Below are positions 28,263-37,167 of a DNA stretch of 64,000 bases, piece after piece (position 1 is the stretch's first letter; each line of letters begins with the position of its first letter). This DNA is from Pollutimonas bauzanensis. GTDB taxonomy: Bacteria; Pseudomonadota; Gammaproteobacteria; Burkholderiales; Burkholderiaceae_B. The stretch is taken from NCBI RefSeq assembly GCF_900129885.1, contig NZ_FQXE01000007.1:124001-188000 (forward strand), in the 5' to 3' direction. The position numbers were made by a program, and so were the translations under genes. The notes below the pieces were generated by a model. The model saw nothing but the letters and a program-made list of their open reading frames with translations, did no database searches and was not told the DNA's origin.

Positions 28263-29204
28263 TCACGCGATCTGGCCCAGCAGCAGGAATTCCATCAGGG
28301 CCTTCTGGACGTGCAGGCGGTTTTCGGCTTCGTCCCACACCACGCTTTGCGGGCCGTCGATGACGTCGCCGGTGACTTCTTCGCCGCGGTGGGCGGGCAG
28401 GCAATGCATGAAGACCGCCGCCGGGTCGGCCACCGCCATCATGTCGGCGTCCACGCGCCAGTCCGCGAAGGCTTCGCGGCGCTCGTCGTTCTCGGCCTCA
28501 TAGCCCATGCTGGTCCAGACATCGGTGGTAACCAGATGGGCGCCTTCGCAGGCCTGCATGGGATCGGCGAATTCCCGCAGCGCGGATGCCGGCGGCTGGC
28601 CTATGCGCTGCGCGTCCAGCTGATACCCTTCGGGCGCCGACACATGCAAATGAAAGCCCAGTATTTCCGCCGCCTGTAGCCATGTATAGGCCATGTTGTT
28701 GGCGTCGCCTATCCAGGCGACTGTTTTGCCCGCTATGGGGCCCTGGTGCTCGATAAACGTGAAAATATCGGCCAGGATCTGGCAGGGATGGAATTCATTG
28801 GTCAGGCCGTTGATCACCGGCACCCGGGAATGGGCGGCAAAGCGTTCAATGCGGGTTTGCTCGAAGGTGCGGATCATGACCAGGTCGACCATGCGCGATA
28901 TGACGCGCGCGGTGTCTTCTATGGGTTCGGCGCGTCCGAGCTGGGAGTCGCCAGTGGTAAGATGTATGACTGAACCGCCGAGTTGATACATGCCGGCTTC
29001 GAACGATACGCGTGTGCGCGTGCTGGCTTTCTCGAACACCATGGCCAGGTTGCGATCGTGCAGGGTATGGTGCGGCTCGTAGCGCTTGAATTTGTTCTTG
29101 ATGAGACGAGCGCGATCCAGCACGTATTGGATCTCGGTTCTTGATAGGTCGCGAAATTGCAGAAAATGCCGAAGTGGACCTGTTTGCGGTATGGCGCCAG
29201 ACAT
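28263..29204 (-). CDS. argF: Ornithine carbamoyltransferase
   Basis: A 313-residue transferase. The carbamoyl-phosphate motif STRTRVSFEAGM (Ser-Thr-Arg-Thr) is near residue 60, FHPCQILADIFT is near 140, and HCLPAHRGEEVT near 270 carries the ornithine-site Cys. It makes citrulline from ornithine and carbamoyl phosphate, the substrate of the neighbouring argG product. It is divergent from the DUF3579 gene. Confidence 0.97.
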   Translation of the reverse strand: MSGAIPQTGPLRHFLQFRDLSRTEIQYVLDRARLIKNKFKRYEPHHTLHDRNLAMVFEKASTRTRVSFEAGMYQLGGSVIHLTTGDSQLGRAEPIEDTARVISRMVDLVMIRTFEQTRIERFAAHSRVPVINGLTNEFHPCQILADIFTFIEHQGPIAGKTVAWIGDANNMAYTWLQAAEILGFHLHVSAPEGYQLDAQRIGQPPASALREFADPMQACEGAHLVTTDVWTSMGYEAENDERREAFADWRVDADMMAVADPAAVFMHCLPAHRGEEVTGDVIDGPQSVVWDEAENRLHVQKALMEFLLLGQIA

Positions 29205-29369
29205 AGTAAGCCTTGTTTAAAAGAGCCATCTTACCTTGCAAGATGGCCGTCAGCAAAAACGGTTTGACCGCCGATGGCGGCCGGATTCACAGCTAGTGGC
29301 CTGCACCATAGTCGGACAGACCAAATCCAAGTGGCTATCATATACAATTCGCGGCGCAGGGAAGGTTTG

Positions 29370-29388
29370 GTACCCCTGAAATGGGTAC
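29370..29388. promoter_or_regulatory. Inverted repeat just upstream of the DUF3579 gene
   Basis: GTACCC and GGGTAC arms with a 7-base spacer end 19 bases before the start codon at 29408, in the argF/DUF3579 divergent gap. An AT-rich TATCATATACAATT near 29336 could be a -10 region. It may be an operator that overlaps the transcription start. Confidence 0.35.
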
Positions 29389-29407
29389 GATTTGTCCGCG
29401 GAAATCT

Positions 29408-29707
29408 ATGACTCATCTTGTACAGCAATTGCTTATTCACGGCCTCACACTCGAAGGCCAGCGTTTTCGTCCCAGCGATTGGGCCGAACGCCTTGCCGGT
29501 GTGCTGTCGCAGTTTCGTCCGGCCGGCTCTTGCGGCGGGCACAATACCTACTCGCCTTATGTAGTGCCCATCGTATCCAATGGCATCCGCTGCGTGGTCG
29601 TGGACAAGCGCTTGCGCGAACTCGAGCCGCTGGCCTGGAAATTCGTTTGCGACTTCGCCGCCGACAACCACTTGCAGGTCACCGAGCAGGAAACCCAGGT
29701 TCCCTGA
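29408..29707 (+). CDS. DUF3579 family protein
   Basis: A 99-residue soluble protein starting at MTHLVQQLLIHGLTLEGQRF. It contains FRPSDWAERLAGVLSQF and SPYVVPIVSNGIRCVVVDKRL, the core of DUF3579, a family common in betaproteobacteria and often near arginine or ferredoxin genes. No biochemical role is established. An in-frame TTG 27 bases earlier is less likely. Confidence 0.85.
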   Translation: MTHLVQQLLIHGLTLEGQRFRPSDWAERLAGVLSQFRPAGSCGGHNTYSPYVVPIVSNGIRCVVVDKRLRELEPLAWKFVCDFAADNHLQVTEQETQVP

Positions 29708-29724
29708 AGCCGGCCAGCCGGCTT
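29707..29724. other. Palindromic hairpin between convergent genes
   Basis: AAGCCGGC and GCCGGCTT separated by two bases, starting at the last base of the DUF3579 stop codon and ending eight bases before the stop codon of the MotB-like gene. It could act as a bidirectional terminator although no T-run follows. Confidence 0.45.
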
Positions 29725-29732
29725 GCGCCGGA

Positions 29733-30815
29733 TCAGCCTGGCTGCCGTTCCATGATCAGTTCCACGCGCCGGTTGCTTGCGCGACCTTCGGGCGTCGCGT
29801 TGTCGGCCAGCGGCCGCGTGTCGGCGTTGCCGACGGCCCGCAGCCGGGCGCTGGCGACGCCGTTGGCCTCCAGGTAGCGCACGACGCTGCCCGCCCGCGA
29901 CCCCGACAGTTCCCAGTTCGACGGATAGCGGCGATTGCGCAGCATAGGCACCGAGTCGGTATGGCCCTCTACGGTAATCCTGTAGTCGACGCCGTTGAAT
30001 ACAGGAATCAGGCGCTTGAGCACGGCCAGGCCAGCCAGGCTCAGGTCGGCCTGCCCGGAACTGAACAGGATTTCACTATTGATGCGAAAGCTCACCGATT
30101 TTTCATTGACGATGACGTCGATATCGTCGCCCAGCTCGCCCAAGGGCAGGCCCGCGAGCATGTCCCGGGCACTGGTGCCGGGCATCGGTTCGGGCATCGG
30201 TTCAGGCATCGGTTCAGGCATCGGTTCAGGCATCGGTTCAGGCATCGGTTCAGGCATCGGTTCAGGCATCGGCGCCGCCCCTGCCGCGTCTTCATGTGGC
30301 GGCGCGCTTTGCGCCAGCGCGCCGGCTTGCGGCGCGGTATCCGCGGCAACATCGTCCGGCGGCGCATCGCCGGGCCGCTCCGGGCCCGGCGCAGGCGCCT
30401 GGTGCTCGTGGTGTATGCCGATTTCGGGCAGCAAGCCGTTGCCGGCCGGAAGCAGGCCTATGTCGGCCGGAGCGATAGGGCTGACGCGGGTTGCGGGGAT
30501 GCCCGGGCCGGGCGGGATCAGGACTATCCTGGCCGGGGCGTCGCCGGGCGCCTGCCGCGGGCTGTGCGCGCTGCCTTTGCCGGCGAATGACAGCATGACC
30601 ACCAGCAGGACCAGGAGCAGCGTCATCACGTCCAGGTAGGTGGTGAACCAGCCTTCGTCCTCATGGATCTGCGTAGGCTGCACATGCCACTGCCTCTGGT
30701 CGGGCTTGACGCGGCTGCGGATGTTCGCCTTGCGCGCCGCGGCCAGCTCCGCCTCGAGTTCGCGCTGGCGCGCGGCGAGGCGCGCCAAGGGGTTGCCTCC
30801 TTTATCATTGATCAT
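29733..30815 (-). CDS. motB: MotB-like stator protein with PEPM tandem repeat
   Basis: A 360-residue protein. Residues 1-52 are charged, and a single membrane segment (TYLDVMTLLLVLLVVMLSF) contains Asp62, at the position of the proton-carrying Asp of MotB. A Pro/Ala-rich periplasmic linker (about 80-215) includes seven PEPM repeats (about 182-212), and an OmpA/MotB peptidoglycan-binding domain covers about 230-355. It should anchor the stator made with the MotA-like protein 12 bases upstream. The linker is longer than in classical MotB. No flagellar genes are in the window, so whether it drives a flagellum or another motor is open. Confidence 0.82.
   Translation of the reverse strand: MINDKGGNPLARLAARQRELEAELAAARKANIRSRVKPDQRQWHVQPTQIHEDEGWFTTYLDVMTLLLVLLVVMLSFAGKGSAHSPRQAPGDAPARIVLIPPGPGIPATRVSPIAPADIGLLPAGNGLLPEIGIHHEHQAPAPGPERPGDAPPDDVAADTAPQAGALAQSAPPHEDAAGAAPMPEPMPEPMPEPMPEPMPEPMPEPMPEPMPGTSARDMLAGLPLGELGDDIDVIVNEKSVSFRINSEILFSSGQADLSLAGLAVLKRLIPVFNGVDYRITVEGHTDSVPMLRNRRYPSNWELSGSRAGSVVRYLEANGVASARLRAVGNADTRPLADNATPEGRASNRRVELIMERQPG
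30181..30272. repeat. 12-base tandem repeat inside the MotB-like gene
   Basis: Seven consecutive copies of GGCATCGGTTCA (the first ends in G) at 30181-30264, followed by a partial eighth. On the coding strand each unit encodes Pro-Glu-Pro-Met. The near identity of the copies suggests recent expansion by slippage; changes in copy number would stay in frame. Confidence 0.95.
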
Positions 30816-30827
30816 GGGCTTGCCCCC

Positions 30828-31643
30828 TCAGGACTCGGCCTCGGCCTGCAGGCGCCGGCTGCTGCCGTCGTTGATCTCGTCCTGGTACTCGGCCATGAAG
30901 GATTTGAGCGTTTCGCGCATCAGCGTCGGGCTGCGCTTCTGGCACATCATGGAGATGCCTTGCAGCACCATGTTCATCAGTTCCACGCGCTGTTCGGTGC
31001 GGCGCTCCAGCTTCACAGCCACTGGCTTGAACAGCAGGTTGGCAAGCAGCACGCCATAGAATGTCGTCATGAGCGCCAGCGCCATGTGCTTGCCTATGGA
31101 CGCCATGTCGCCATCGCCGAGCAGGAACAGCAGATTCACCAGCCCGATGAGGGTGCCGACCATGCCGAAGGCCGGCGCATAGTTGGCCATCATCCGGAAC
31201 AGCTGGGCCTCGGCGTGTTCCTTGGCGCGCAGCCGCGAAATACGCCATTGCAGCAGGTCGAGGATGTCCTCTTCCGGGGTCATGTCGATGACCAGTTGCA
31301 CGCCGGTCTTGAGAAAGGGGTTCGAGACGCCTTCCAGGGCCTCTTCCACCGCCCGTATATTGCCCTTCATCCATATCCGTGAAATGGCGACCAGGTCCTC
31401 GATGTCGTGCGCGGTATACAGGCGCTCATTGCGGATGACCGTGCGGATCAGGCCGAAGATGCGCACCACTTCGCTCAGAGGATAGCTGATGAAGGTGGCC
31501 GCCATGGTCCCCACCAGGACGATGGCCAGGCTGGGCAAGTCCACGAACAGGCCGGGATCCTCGGCGGAAAAAAACAGCACGACGCCCAGGAGAAGGACGC
31601 TGGCGGCGATGCCTATCAGTGTGGAGGGGTTCATGAGGCGCAT
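30828..31643 (-). CDS. motA: MotA-like stator protein
   Basis: A 271-residue MotA/PomA-type protein with four membrane segments (about 7-26, 33-52, 150-172 and 184-205). The large cytoplasmic loop between segments 2 and 3 contains the MotA-typical acidic and basic stretches. Segment 3 has YAPAFGMVGTLIGLVNLL with the conserved Pro and Gly residues. An alternative start three codons downstream is possible. With the MotB-like protein it would form an ion-driven stator unit. Confidence 0.85.
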   Translation of the reverse strand: MRLMNPSTLIGIAASVLLLGVVLFFSAEDPGLFVDLPSLAIVLVGTMAATFISYPLSEVVRIFGLIRTVIRNERLYTAHDIEDLVAISRIWMKGNIRAVEEALEGVSNPFLKTGVQLVIDMTPEEDILDLLQWRISRLRAKEHAEAQLFRMMANYAPAFGMVGTLIGLVNLLFLLGDGDMASIGKHMALALMTTFYGVLLANLLFKPVAVKLERRTEQRVELMNMVLQGISMMCQKRSPTLMRETLKSFMAEYQDEINDGSSRRLQAEAES

Positions 31644-31655
31644 TGTCGCATGGGC

Positions 31656-32615
31656 CTACAGCGGCGGTATGGGAGTCAGCACTTTGCCAGTGGCCATGTA
31701 AGCCTCGACGTTGTCCACGACCAGGTCGGCCATGGCCCTGCGGGTTTCCGTGGTGGCGCTGGCAATGTGGGGAGCGATCACCACATTGTCCAGGGTCTTG
31801 AGCGCGTCCGGCACATGAGGTTCCGACTCATAGACATCCAGGCCGGCGCCGCCCAGCTCGCCGCCGGCCAGGGCGTCGACCAGGGCCTTTTCGTCGACCA
31901 CCGAGCCGCGCGAAATATTGACGAGTATGCCTTCAGGCCCCAGCGCCTGCAGCACCTGCCGGTCGACCAGATGGTGGGTGGAGGCGCCGCCCACTGTGGC
32001 GATGACCAGAAAATCGGCCCAGGCGGCCAGCCCGGCCAGCGACGCTTCGTAGGGCAGATCGACATCGCTGCGCTGGCGGCGGTTATGGTAGCGGATTTCC
32101 ATGTTGAAGCCCGCGGCGCGCTGCGCGATGGCCATCCCTATGCGGCCCAGCCCGACGATGCCGAGCTTCTTGTGGCTGACCTTGACGCCCAGCGGGAATT
32201 TGGCGTCGCCGCCCCACTGGTTGGCGCGCACGTAGCGGTCGGCCTGGCCCAGCCTGCGCGCCGTGGCCAGCAGCAATCCCAGGGCAAGATCCGCCACGCA
32301 GTCGTTGAGCACATCGGGCGTGTTGCTGACCTGTATGCCTTTTTGCTGGGCATGCTTGACGTCTATGGCGTCGTAGCCCACGCCATTGCTGCAAATGGCG
32401 CGCAGATTGGGCAGCCGGTCTATGAGTTCGGCGCGGGTGGGCGTCATGGCGTTGGTGACCAGGACGGTGATGTCATTGCTCCTGGCGGCTATCACCGCAT
32501 CAGGTTCGGATTCTTTCCAGAGCTCGATGACATCGAAATGCGTGGCCAGCGGTGGATGGGCGTCGGAAAAGGGCAGGGGAAGCAACTGCAGCAGGGCAGG
32601 TTTCGCTGTGGACAT
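31656..32615 (-). CDS. D-2-hydroxyacid dehydrogenase (glyoxylate/hydroxypyruvate reductase type)
   Basis: A 319-residue NAD(P)-dependent enzyme. The nucleotide-binding motif is GIVGLGRIGMAIAQRA. The catalytic set follows: Arg in VNISRGSVVDE, Glu in DVYESEPHVP, and His in NVVIAPHIASAT. It reduces a 2-keto acid such as glyoxylate or hydroxypyruvate, or runs the reverse reaction; the exact substrate is not decidable. It follows rpsT in the same direction but is separated from it by a strong hairpin, so it probably has its own promoter. Confidence 0.9.
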   Translation of the reverse strand: MSTAKPALLQLLPLPFSDAHPPLATHFDVIELWKESEPDAVIAARSNDITVLVTNAMTPTRAELIDRLPNLRAICSNGVGYDAIDVKHAQQKGIQVSNTPDVLNDCVADLALGLLLATARRLGQADRYVRANQWGGDAKFPLGVKVSHKKLGIVGLGRIGMAIAQRAAGFNMEIRYHNRRQRSDVDLPYEASLAGLAAWADFLVIATVGGASTHHLVDRQVLQALGPEGILVNISRGSVVDEKALVDALAGGELGGAGLDVYESEPHVPDALKTLDNVVIAPHIASATTETRRAMADLVVDNVEAYMATGKVLTPIPPL

Positions 32616-32681
32616 TGATGCCTCGTTGGTCGGTTATGGAATTCTTGTGCAAACCGCACTATACCGCAGACGCCGCCAACG

Positions 32682-32709
32682 AAAAACGGGACGCGCAGGC
32701 GTCCCGTTT
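32682..32709 (-). terminator. Terminator downstream of rpsT
   Basis: A perfect 11-base stem (AAACGGGACGC and GCGTCCCGTTT) with a 4-base loop. On the minus strand it is followed by further T residues. It lies about 50 bases after the rpsT stop codon. Confidence 0.85.
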
Positions 32710-32760
32710 GAGTCGAGCCTTGGCTCGTGTACTGCTTTGCCGACTAAACCATTACAGTAA

Positions 32761-33024
32761 TCAGGCTAAGGCTTTGACCGCAGCGGCAAGGCGGCTCTTG
32801 TGGCGAGCGGCCTTGTTTTTATGAATGATGTTCTTGTCGGCCACGCGGTCGATGATGCTCGTCGTTTTCTGGAAAACTTCGGCGGCCGCGGCTTTGTCGC
32901 CGGCTTCGATGGCTTGGCGCACGCGCTTGATCGAAGTGCGCAGCATGGAGCGCAGGCTGGCGTTGTGTTTGTTGCGCTCAACCGATTGGCGAGCGCGTTT
33001 GCGGGCTTGGGCGGTATTGGCCAT
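32761..33024 (-). CDS. rpsT: 30S ribosomal protein S20
   Basis: An 87-residue, strongly basic helical protein beginning [19 protein letters not shown] and ending [14 protein letters not shown], which matches bacterial S20. It binds 16S rRNA at the base of the 30S body. As usual it is a monocistronic short gene, here after murJ in the same direction and ended by a strong hairpin terminator. Confidence 0.97.
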   Translation of the reverse strand: MANTAQARKRARQSVERNKHNASLRSMLRTSIKRVRQAIEAGDKAAAAEVFQKTTSIIDRVADKNIIHKNKAARHKSRLAAAVKALA

Positions 33025-33087
33025 AGTGTTGCGTATCCGTTTTTCTGTTAGCTGTCAGGTTTGATCGGCAAAGACGGCTATTCTATA

Positions 33088-34644
33088 TCACTTGTGCCGA
33101 CGTGTAAAGTCAATAGGCCTGAACCCGCACACGAGCAGAACGGCGAAATAGACCAGCGCGGCGGCCAGCATCACGCCTCCCAGCCATAGCACGCGCTGGC
33201 CGGGATGCGCCCCCAGGGCCACCCAGTCGAGCCGCTGGTCCGCCGTCCACAGCACCGCGGACAGGGCGGCGAGGGCGGGAAGGATCTTGAACCCGAAACG
33301 TATCCAGCCCGGGCCGGGTTCATAGAGCTTGCGCCGGCGCAGCAGGACGACCAGCAGCAGGGCGTTGACGCTGGCCCCCAGTCCGATGGACAGCGCCAGG
33401 CCGGCATGGGCGTAGCGCGGCACGAAGGCCAGGTTGAAGAGCTGCGTGAGGATAAGGACGAAAACCGCGATCTTCACCGGCGTGCGTATGTCCTGCTTGG
33501 CGTAAAAGCCGGGAGCCAGGATCTTGATCGCCAGCAGGCCGATCAGGCCGGCGGCATAGGCCATGACCGCGAGCCGCGTCTGCATGACATCGTGCCCGCT
33601 GAATGCGCCATAGTTGAACAAGGTGGCCACCAGCCCGTCGGCCAGCAAGGCCAGCCCCAGCGCGGCCGGCAGGCCCAGCAGGAACACCAGGCGCAGCCCC
33701 CAGTCCAGCAGGGCGCTATAGGCGGCGTGGTCCTGGCGCGCATGGGCGGCCGACAGGCTGGGCAGCAGCACGGTGCCCAGGGCGACGCCCAGCAGGGCGG
33801 TGGGAAATTCCATCAGCCGGTCGGCGAACGACAGCCAGGTGACGCTCCCGGGGGCCAGCCAGGTGGCGATATTGGTATTGATCAGCAGCGATATCTGGGC
33901 CACCGACACGCCCATGATGGCTGGCAGCATCTGGCGCATGATGCGCCTTACGACGGGATCGTGCCAGGCGGTCCGCAGCCTGGGCGAATAGCGCGGCAGC
34001 AGGCCCAGCCTGGCCAGGGCCAGCCATTGCACCAGCAATTGTGCCACGCCGCCTATCATGACGCCGGCGGCGAGCGCGTAGATGGGCGTCTGGAAATAAG
34101 GCGTCAGGAACAGGCTGGCGCCTATCATCGCGGCGTTGAGCAATACCGGCGTGAAGGCGGGTATGGCGTAGCGGCTCCAGGTATTGAGCACGCCCGATGC
34201 GAAGGCCACCAGCGACATGCAGATGATGTAGGGGAACATCAGCCGCGTCATCCAGACCGCCGCATTGAATTCGGTCTGCTTTGCGGCGCTGCGCATGCCG
34301 CTGGCCATGGCGCTGACGACCCATGGCGTGGCGACGATGCCGGCCAGGGTAATGACCATCAGTGCGGCGGTCAGCAGCAGGGCGACGCGGTCCAGCAGCA
34401 CCCGCACTTCTTCGGTCGAGCGGGTGCTGCGCACCTGCCCGAGTATCGGCACGAAGGCTTGCGAGAACGCGCCTTCGGCAAACAGGCGCCGCAGCAGGTT
34501 GGGAATGCGAAACGCCACCCAGAAGGCGTCGGTCAGCGGGCCGGCGCCAAACGCGCTGGCGATCAGGATGTCGCGCACCAGGCCTGTGATGCGGGAAAAC
34601 AGCGTAAAGCTGCTGACCGTGGCGGCCGACCTAAGCAGGCTCAT
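33088..34644 (-). CDS. murJ: Lipid II flippase MurJ (MviN)
   Basis: A 518-residue membrane protein with about 14 hydrophobic segments. It starts MSLLRSAATVSSFTLFSRIT, with the family motif GLVRDILIASAFGAGPLTDA and FRIPNLLRRLFAEGAFSQAF. MurJ moves undecaprenyl-linked peptidoglycan precursor across the inner membrane and is normally essential. It starts 12 bases after the upstream SDR stop, so the two may share a transcript. The murJ-rpsT neighbourhood is common in betaproteobacteria. Confidence 0.96.
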   Translation of the reverse strand: MSLLRSAATVSSFTLFSRITGLVRDILIASAFGAGPLTDAFWVAFRIPNLLRRLFAEGAFSQAFVPILGQVRSTRSTEEVRVLLDRVALLLTAALMVITLAGIVATPWVVSAMASGMRSAAKQTEFNAAVWMTRLMFPYIICMSLVAFASGVLNTWSRYAIPAFTPVLLNAAMIGASLFLTPYFQTPIYALAAGVMIGGVAQLLVQWLALARLGLLPRYSPRLRTAWHDPVVRRIMRQMLPAIMGVSVAQISLLINTNIATWLAPGSVTWLSFADRLMEFPTALLGVALGTVLLPSLSAAHARQDHAAYSALLDWGLRLVFLLGLPAALGLALLADGLVATLFNYGAFSGHDVMQTRLAVMAYAAGLIGLLAIKILAPGFYAKQDIRTPVKIAVFVLILTQLFNLAFVPRYAHAGLALSIGLGASVNALLLVVLLRRRKLYEPGPGWIRFGFKILPALAALSAVLWTADQRLDWVALGAHPGQRVLWLGGVMLAAALVYFAVLLVCGFRPIDFTRRHK

Positions 34645-34656
34645 GGATACGATCGA

Positions 34657-35415
34657 TTATTTCGGGGCCATGCGTATGGCGCCGTCCAGACGGATGGTTT
34701 CGCCATTGATCATTTCATTGGTGATGATGCTGTTGACCAGCTTGGCGTAGTCTTCCGGACGGCCCAGGCGCGAGGGGAAGGGAATGCTCGCGGCCAGCGA
34801 GTCCTGCACTTCCTGGGGCATGCCGAAGACCATGGGCGTGCCGAAAATGCCGGGAGCGATGGTGACGCAGCGGATGCCGGCCTTGGCCAGGTCGCGCGCG
34901 ACCGGCAAGGTCATGCCGACCACGCCCGCCTTGGACGCGGCATAGGCGGCCTGGCCGATCTGCCCGTCGTAAGCCGCCACCGATGCCGTGTTGATCAGCA
35001 CGCCGCGTTCGCCGGTGGGCTCCGGCGCATTCTCGCTCATGGCCGCCGCGGCCAGGCGCGACATGTTGAAGGTGCCGACCAGATTGATCATGACGACCTT
35101 CTGGAACAGGTCCAGCGCATGCGGCCCGTTCTTGCCCACGATGCGGGAGGCGGGCGCCACGCCGGCGCAGTTCACCAGGCCGAACAGGGCGCCGGCTTTC
35201 AGGGCCGCGGCGACAACGGCCTGGCCGTCGGCTTCCTGGGTGACGTCGCAGTGCACATAAGCCTGGCCCAGTTCCGCCGCGAGTTGCTCGCCGGCCTCGT
35301 CCTGCACGTCGGCCAATACGACCTTGGCGCCTTCGGCCACCAGCATGCGCGCCGTGCCCGCGCCCAAGCCCGATGCGCCACCGGTGATGATGAATACCTT
35401 GTTCTTTATTTCCAT
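34657..35415 (-). CDS. SDR of the HSD17B10-like 3-hydroxyacyl-CoA dehydrogenase type
   Basis: A 252-residue classical SDR starting MEIKNKVFIITGGASGLGAG. The frame is open further upstream but through a repeat-rich gap. It has GGASGLG for NAD, NCAG, the catalytic Ser of NTASVAAYDGQ, and YAASK for Tyr/Lys. The segment RVAP-like ITIAPGIFGTPMVFGMP resembles type-II 3-hydroxyacyl-CoA / 3-hydroxy-2-methylbutyryl-CoA dehydrogenases. Those act in fatty acid or isoleucine breakdown; exact substrate is uncertain. It lies between adk and murJ in the same orientation. Confidence 0.88.
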   Translation of the reverse strand: MEIKNKVFIITGGASGLGAGTARMLVAEGAKVVLADVQDEAGEQLAAELGQAYVHCDVTQEADGQAVVAAALKAGALFGLVNCAGVAPASRIVGKNGPHALDLFQKVVMINLVGTFNMSRLAAAAMSENAPEPTGERGVLINTASVAAYDGQIGQAAYAASKAGVVGMTLPVARDLAKAGIRCVTIAPGIFGTPMVFGMPQEVQDSLAASIPFPSRLGRPEDYAKLVNSIITNEMINGETIRLDGAIRMAPK

Positions 35416-35489
35416 GTCTGGTCTCTGCTGGTTTTTATTGATAACTTGATGAGCGGCGCCCTGGCGCCCGGGCGGCCCGGTCCGCTTGC

Positions 35490-35560
35490 GCGCCCTGGCG
35501 CGAAAGCGTGCAGCGGCTCTGCGCAATATGGGCCCAATGGCCGGTTTCGCGCCAGGGCGC
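35490..35560. repeat. 16-base perfect inverted repeat between adk and SDR gene
   Basis: GCGCCCTGGCGCGAAA at 35490-35505 and its exact inverse complement at 35545-35560, with a 39-base spacer. The gap also contains further palindromes (for example GGCGCCCTGGCGCC near 35456 and CGGTCCGG near 35589). It could be a strong RNA hairpin that ends or attenuates the adk transcript before the SDR gene, or a protein-binding site. There is no T-run. Confidence 0.8.
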
Positions 35561-35626
35561 TTGACTGGCTCTGAAGCGCCGCCCGGTCCGGCAGGGGCCG
35601 GACAGCGATTCAAACGCCCCGGTGCC

Positions 35627-36283
35627 TCAGGCTTCGAGCGCCTGGAATACGCGTTCCTTGATCTCGTCCACGGTTCCCAGCCCCGACAACTGGCGGTAGG
35701 CCGGAGCGTCGGCGGCGCCGGACTCGGCCCATTCGGAGTAATAGTCGACCAGCGGACGGGTCTGGTCGCGGTATACGGACAGGCGATGGCTCACAGTTTC
35801 TTCGCGGTCATCATCGCGCTGCACCAGGGGCTCCCCGGTAATGTCGTCGATCCCGGGCGTCCTGGGCGGATTGAACTTGGTGTGGTAGCTGCGTCCGCTG
35901 GCGGGATGCACGCGCCGCCCGCTCATGCGTTCAATGATGTTTTCCTCGGGAACCACGATCTCGACCACGAAATCCAGCGGAATCTTGGCATGCTTGAGGG
36001 CATCGGCCTGGGGAATGGTGCGCGGAAAGCCGTCGAACAAATAGCCGTGCTGGCAATCGGGCTGCTGCAGGCGGTCGCGCACCAGGCCGATAATGATGTC
36101 GTCGGACACCAGGCCGCCTGTATCCATGATTTTCTTGGCCTCGAGGCCTAAGGGCGTCCGGGCCTTGACCGCAGCGCGCAGCATATCGCCGGTGGAAATC
36201 TGGGGGATGCCAAATTTTTCGGTAATGAATGCTGCCTGGGTACCTTTACCCGCACCGGGTGGACCGAGCAGTATCAGTCGCAT
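35627..36283 (-). CDS. adk: Adenylate kinase
   Basis: A 218-residue long-form kinase. The P-loop is [14 protein letters not shown] at the N-terminus, the AMP-site sequence is [19 protein letters not shown], and the LID domain is [18 protein letters not shown]. It interconverts ATP plus AMP with two ADP in the cytosol. It is downstream of kdsB in a block conserved in Bordetella-like genomes, with a 114-base gap that may hold its own promoter. Confidence 0.97.
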   Translation of the reverse strand: MRLILLGPPGAGKGTQAAFITEKFGIPQISTGDMLRAAVKARTPLGLEAKKIMDTGGLVSDDIIIGLVRDRLQQPDCQHGYLFDGFPRTIPQADALKHAKIPLDFVVEIVVPEENIIERMSGRRVHPASGRSYHTKFNPPRTPGIDDITGEPLVQRDDDREETVSHRLSVYRDQTRPLVDYYSEWAESGAADAPAYRQLSGLGTVDEIKERVFQALEA

Positions 36284-36397
36284 GAATTCCTCCTGAGTTT
36301 CGTTTTTCTAACTTTTTCCGATTATGCCGCAATGCAGCAATTTTTGCACGGACTAGGGTCTATTCCTCGCCGCGGAATCAGCGAATTGGAAGACGAT

Positions 36398-37162
36398 TTA
36401 TAACCGATTTACAAAGCTTTCGCGTACCCGGGCCAGATCGTCGGCCGTATCGACGCCCGCCGCCGGGTGCGCGGCGGCAATGTGCACGGCGATGGCATAG
36501 CCATTTTCCAGCGCGCGCAATTGCTCCAGCGATTCGAATGATTCCAGCGGCCCGACGGGCAGTGAGGAGTAGCGCTCCAGGAAGTCCACGCGATAGGCAT
36601 ATAGTCCGATATGGTGCAGGGCGGGAAGGCCGCCGGCCAGGCGCTGCCCGCCGTCGGCCAGGGCGTCGCGCGCCCATGGGATCGGCGCGCGCGAAAAATA
36701 CAGGGCGCGCTGCTGGCGGGTGCACACGACTTTGACGACATTCGGGTTGAACAGCGAACGGGCGTCGAGTATGGGCGTGGCGCAAGTGGCGATGGCCGCG
36801 TCGGGCTGGCCGGCAAGCAGTTGCGCCACCTGGTTGATCAGCCGAGGGTCGATCAAGGGTTCATCGCCCTGGACATTGACCACGATAGCCCCGGGGGCCA
36901 GCGCCAGCTGGCGGGCCACTTCGGCCAGGCGGTCGGTGCCCGTGGGGTGGTCGGCGCGCGTGAGCAGGGCCTCGAAGCCATGCTTCTGGACCGCGGCCTG
37001 GATGCGGGCATCGTCGGTGGCGACCACCACGCGCGTGGCGCCCGACAGCGCCGCCCGCTCCGCCGTGCGCACCACCATGGGTTTGCCGGCGATATCCAGC
37101 AGCGGCTTGTCGGGCAGGCGGGTCGAGGCGGCGCGCGCCGGAATGACAGCGATGAAGCTCAT
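36398..37162 (-). CDS. kdsB: 3-deoxy-manno-octulosonate cytidylyltransferase
   Basis: A 254-residue CMP-KDO synthetase starting [20 protein letters not shown], the diagnostic nucleotide-binding N-terminus. [26 protein letters not shown] and [12 protein letters not shown] follow. It activates KDO with CTP for lipopolysaccharide inner-core assembly. The frame is open upstream but that would overlap ycaR; the ATG at 37162 lies only a few bases after the ycaR stop. It belongs to the exbB-exbD-lpxK-ycaR-kdsB-adk block. Confidence 0.96.
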   Translation of the reverse strand: MSFIAVIPARAASTRLPDKPLLDIAGKPMVVRTAERAALSGATRVVVATDDARIQAAVQKHGFEALLTRADHPTGTDRLAEVARQLALAPGAIVVNVQGDEPLIDPRLINQVAQLLAGQPDAAIATCATPILDARSLFNPNVVKVVCTRQQRALYFSRAPIPWARDALADGGQRLAGGLPALHHIGLYAYRVDFLERYSSLPVGPLESFESLEQLRALENGYAIAVHIAAAHPAAGVDTADDLARVRESFVNRL

Positions 37163-37167
37163 GGGGC

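Noticed and set aside
30181-30272. CRISPR-like array
   Set aside because: The copies are contiguous 12-base units without spacers, inside a coding sequence.
30092-30367. A 91-residue Cys/Arg/Leu repeat protein (repeated NRCL) in another frame
   Set aside because: It is a shadow of the 12-base repeat in the MotB-like gene; base composition and context support only the MotB frame.
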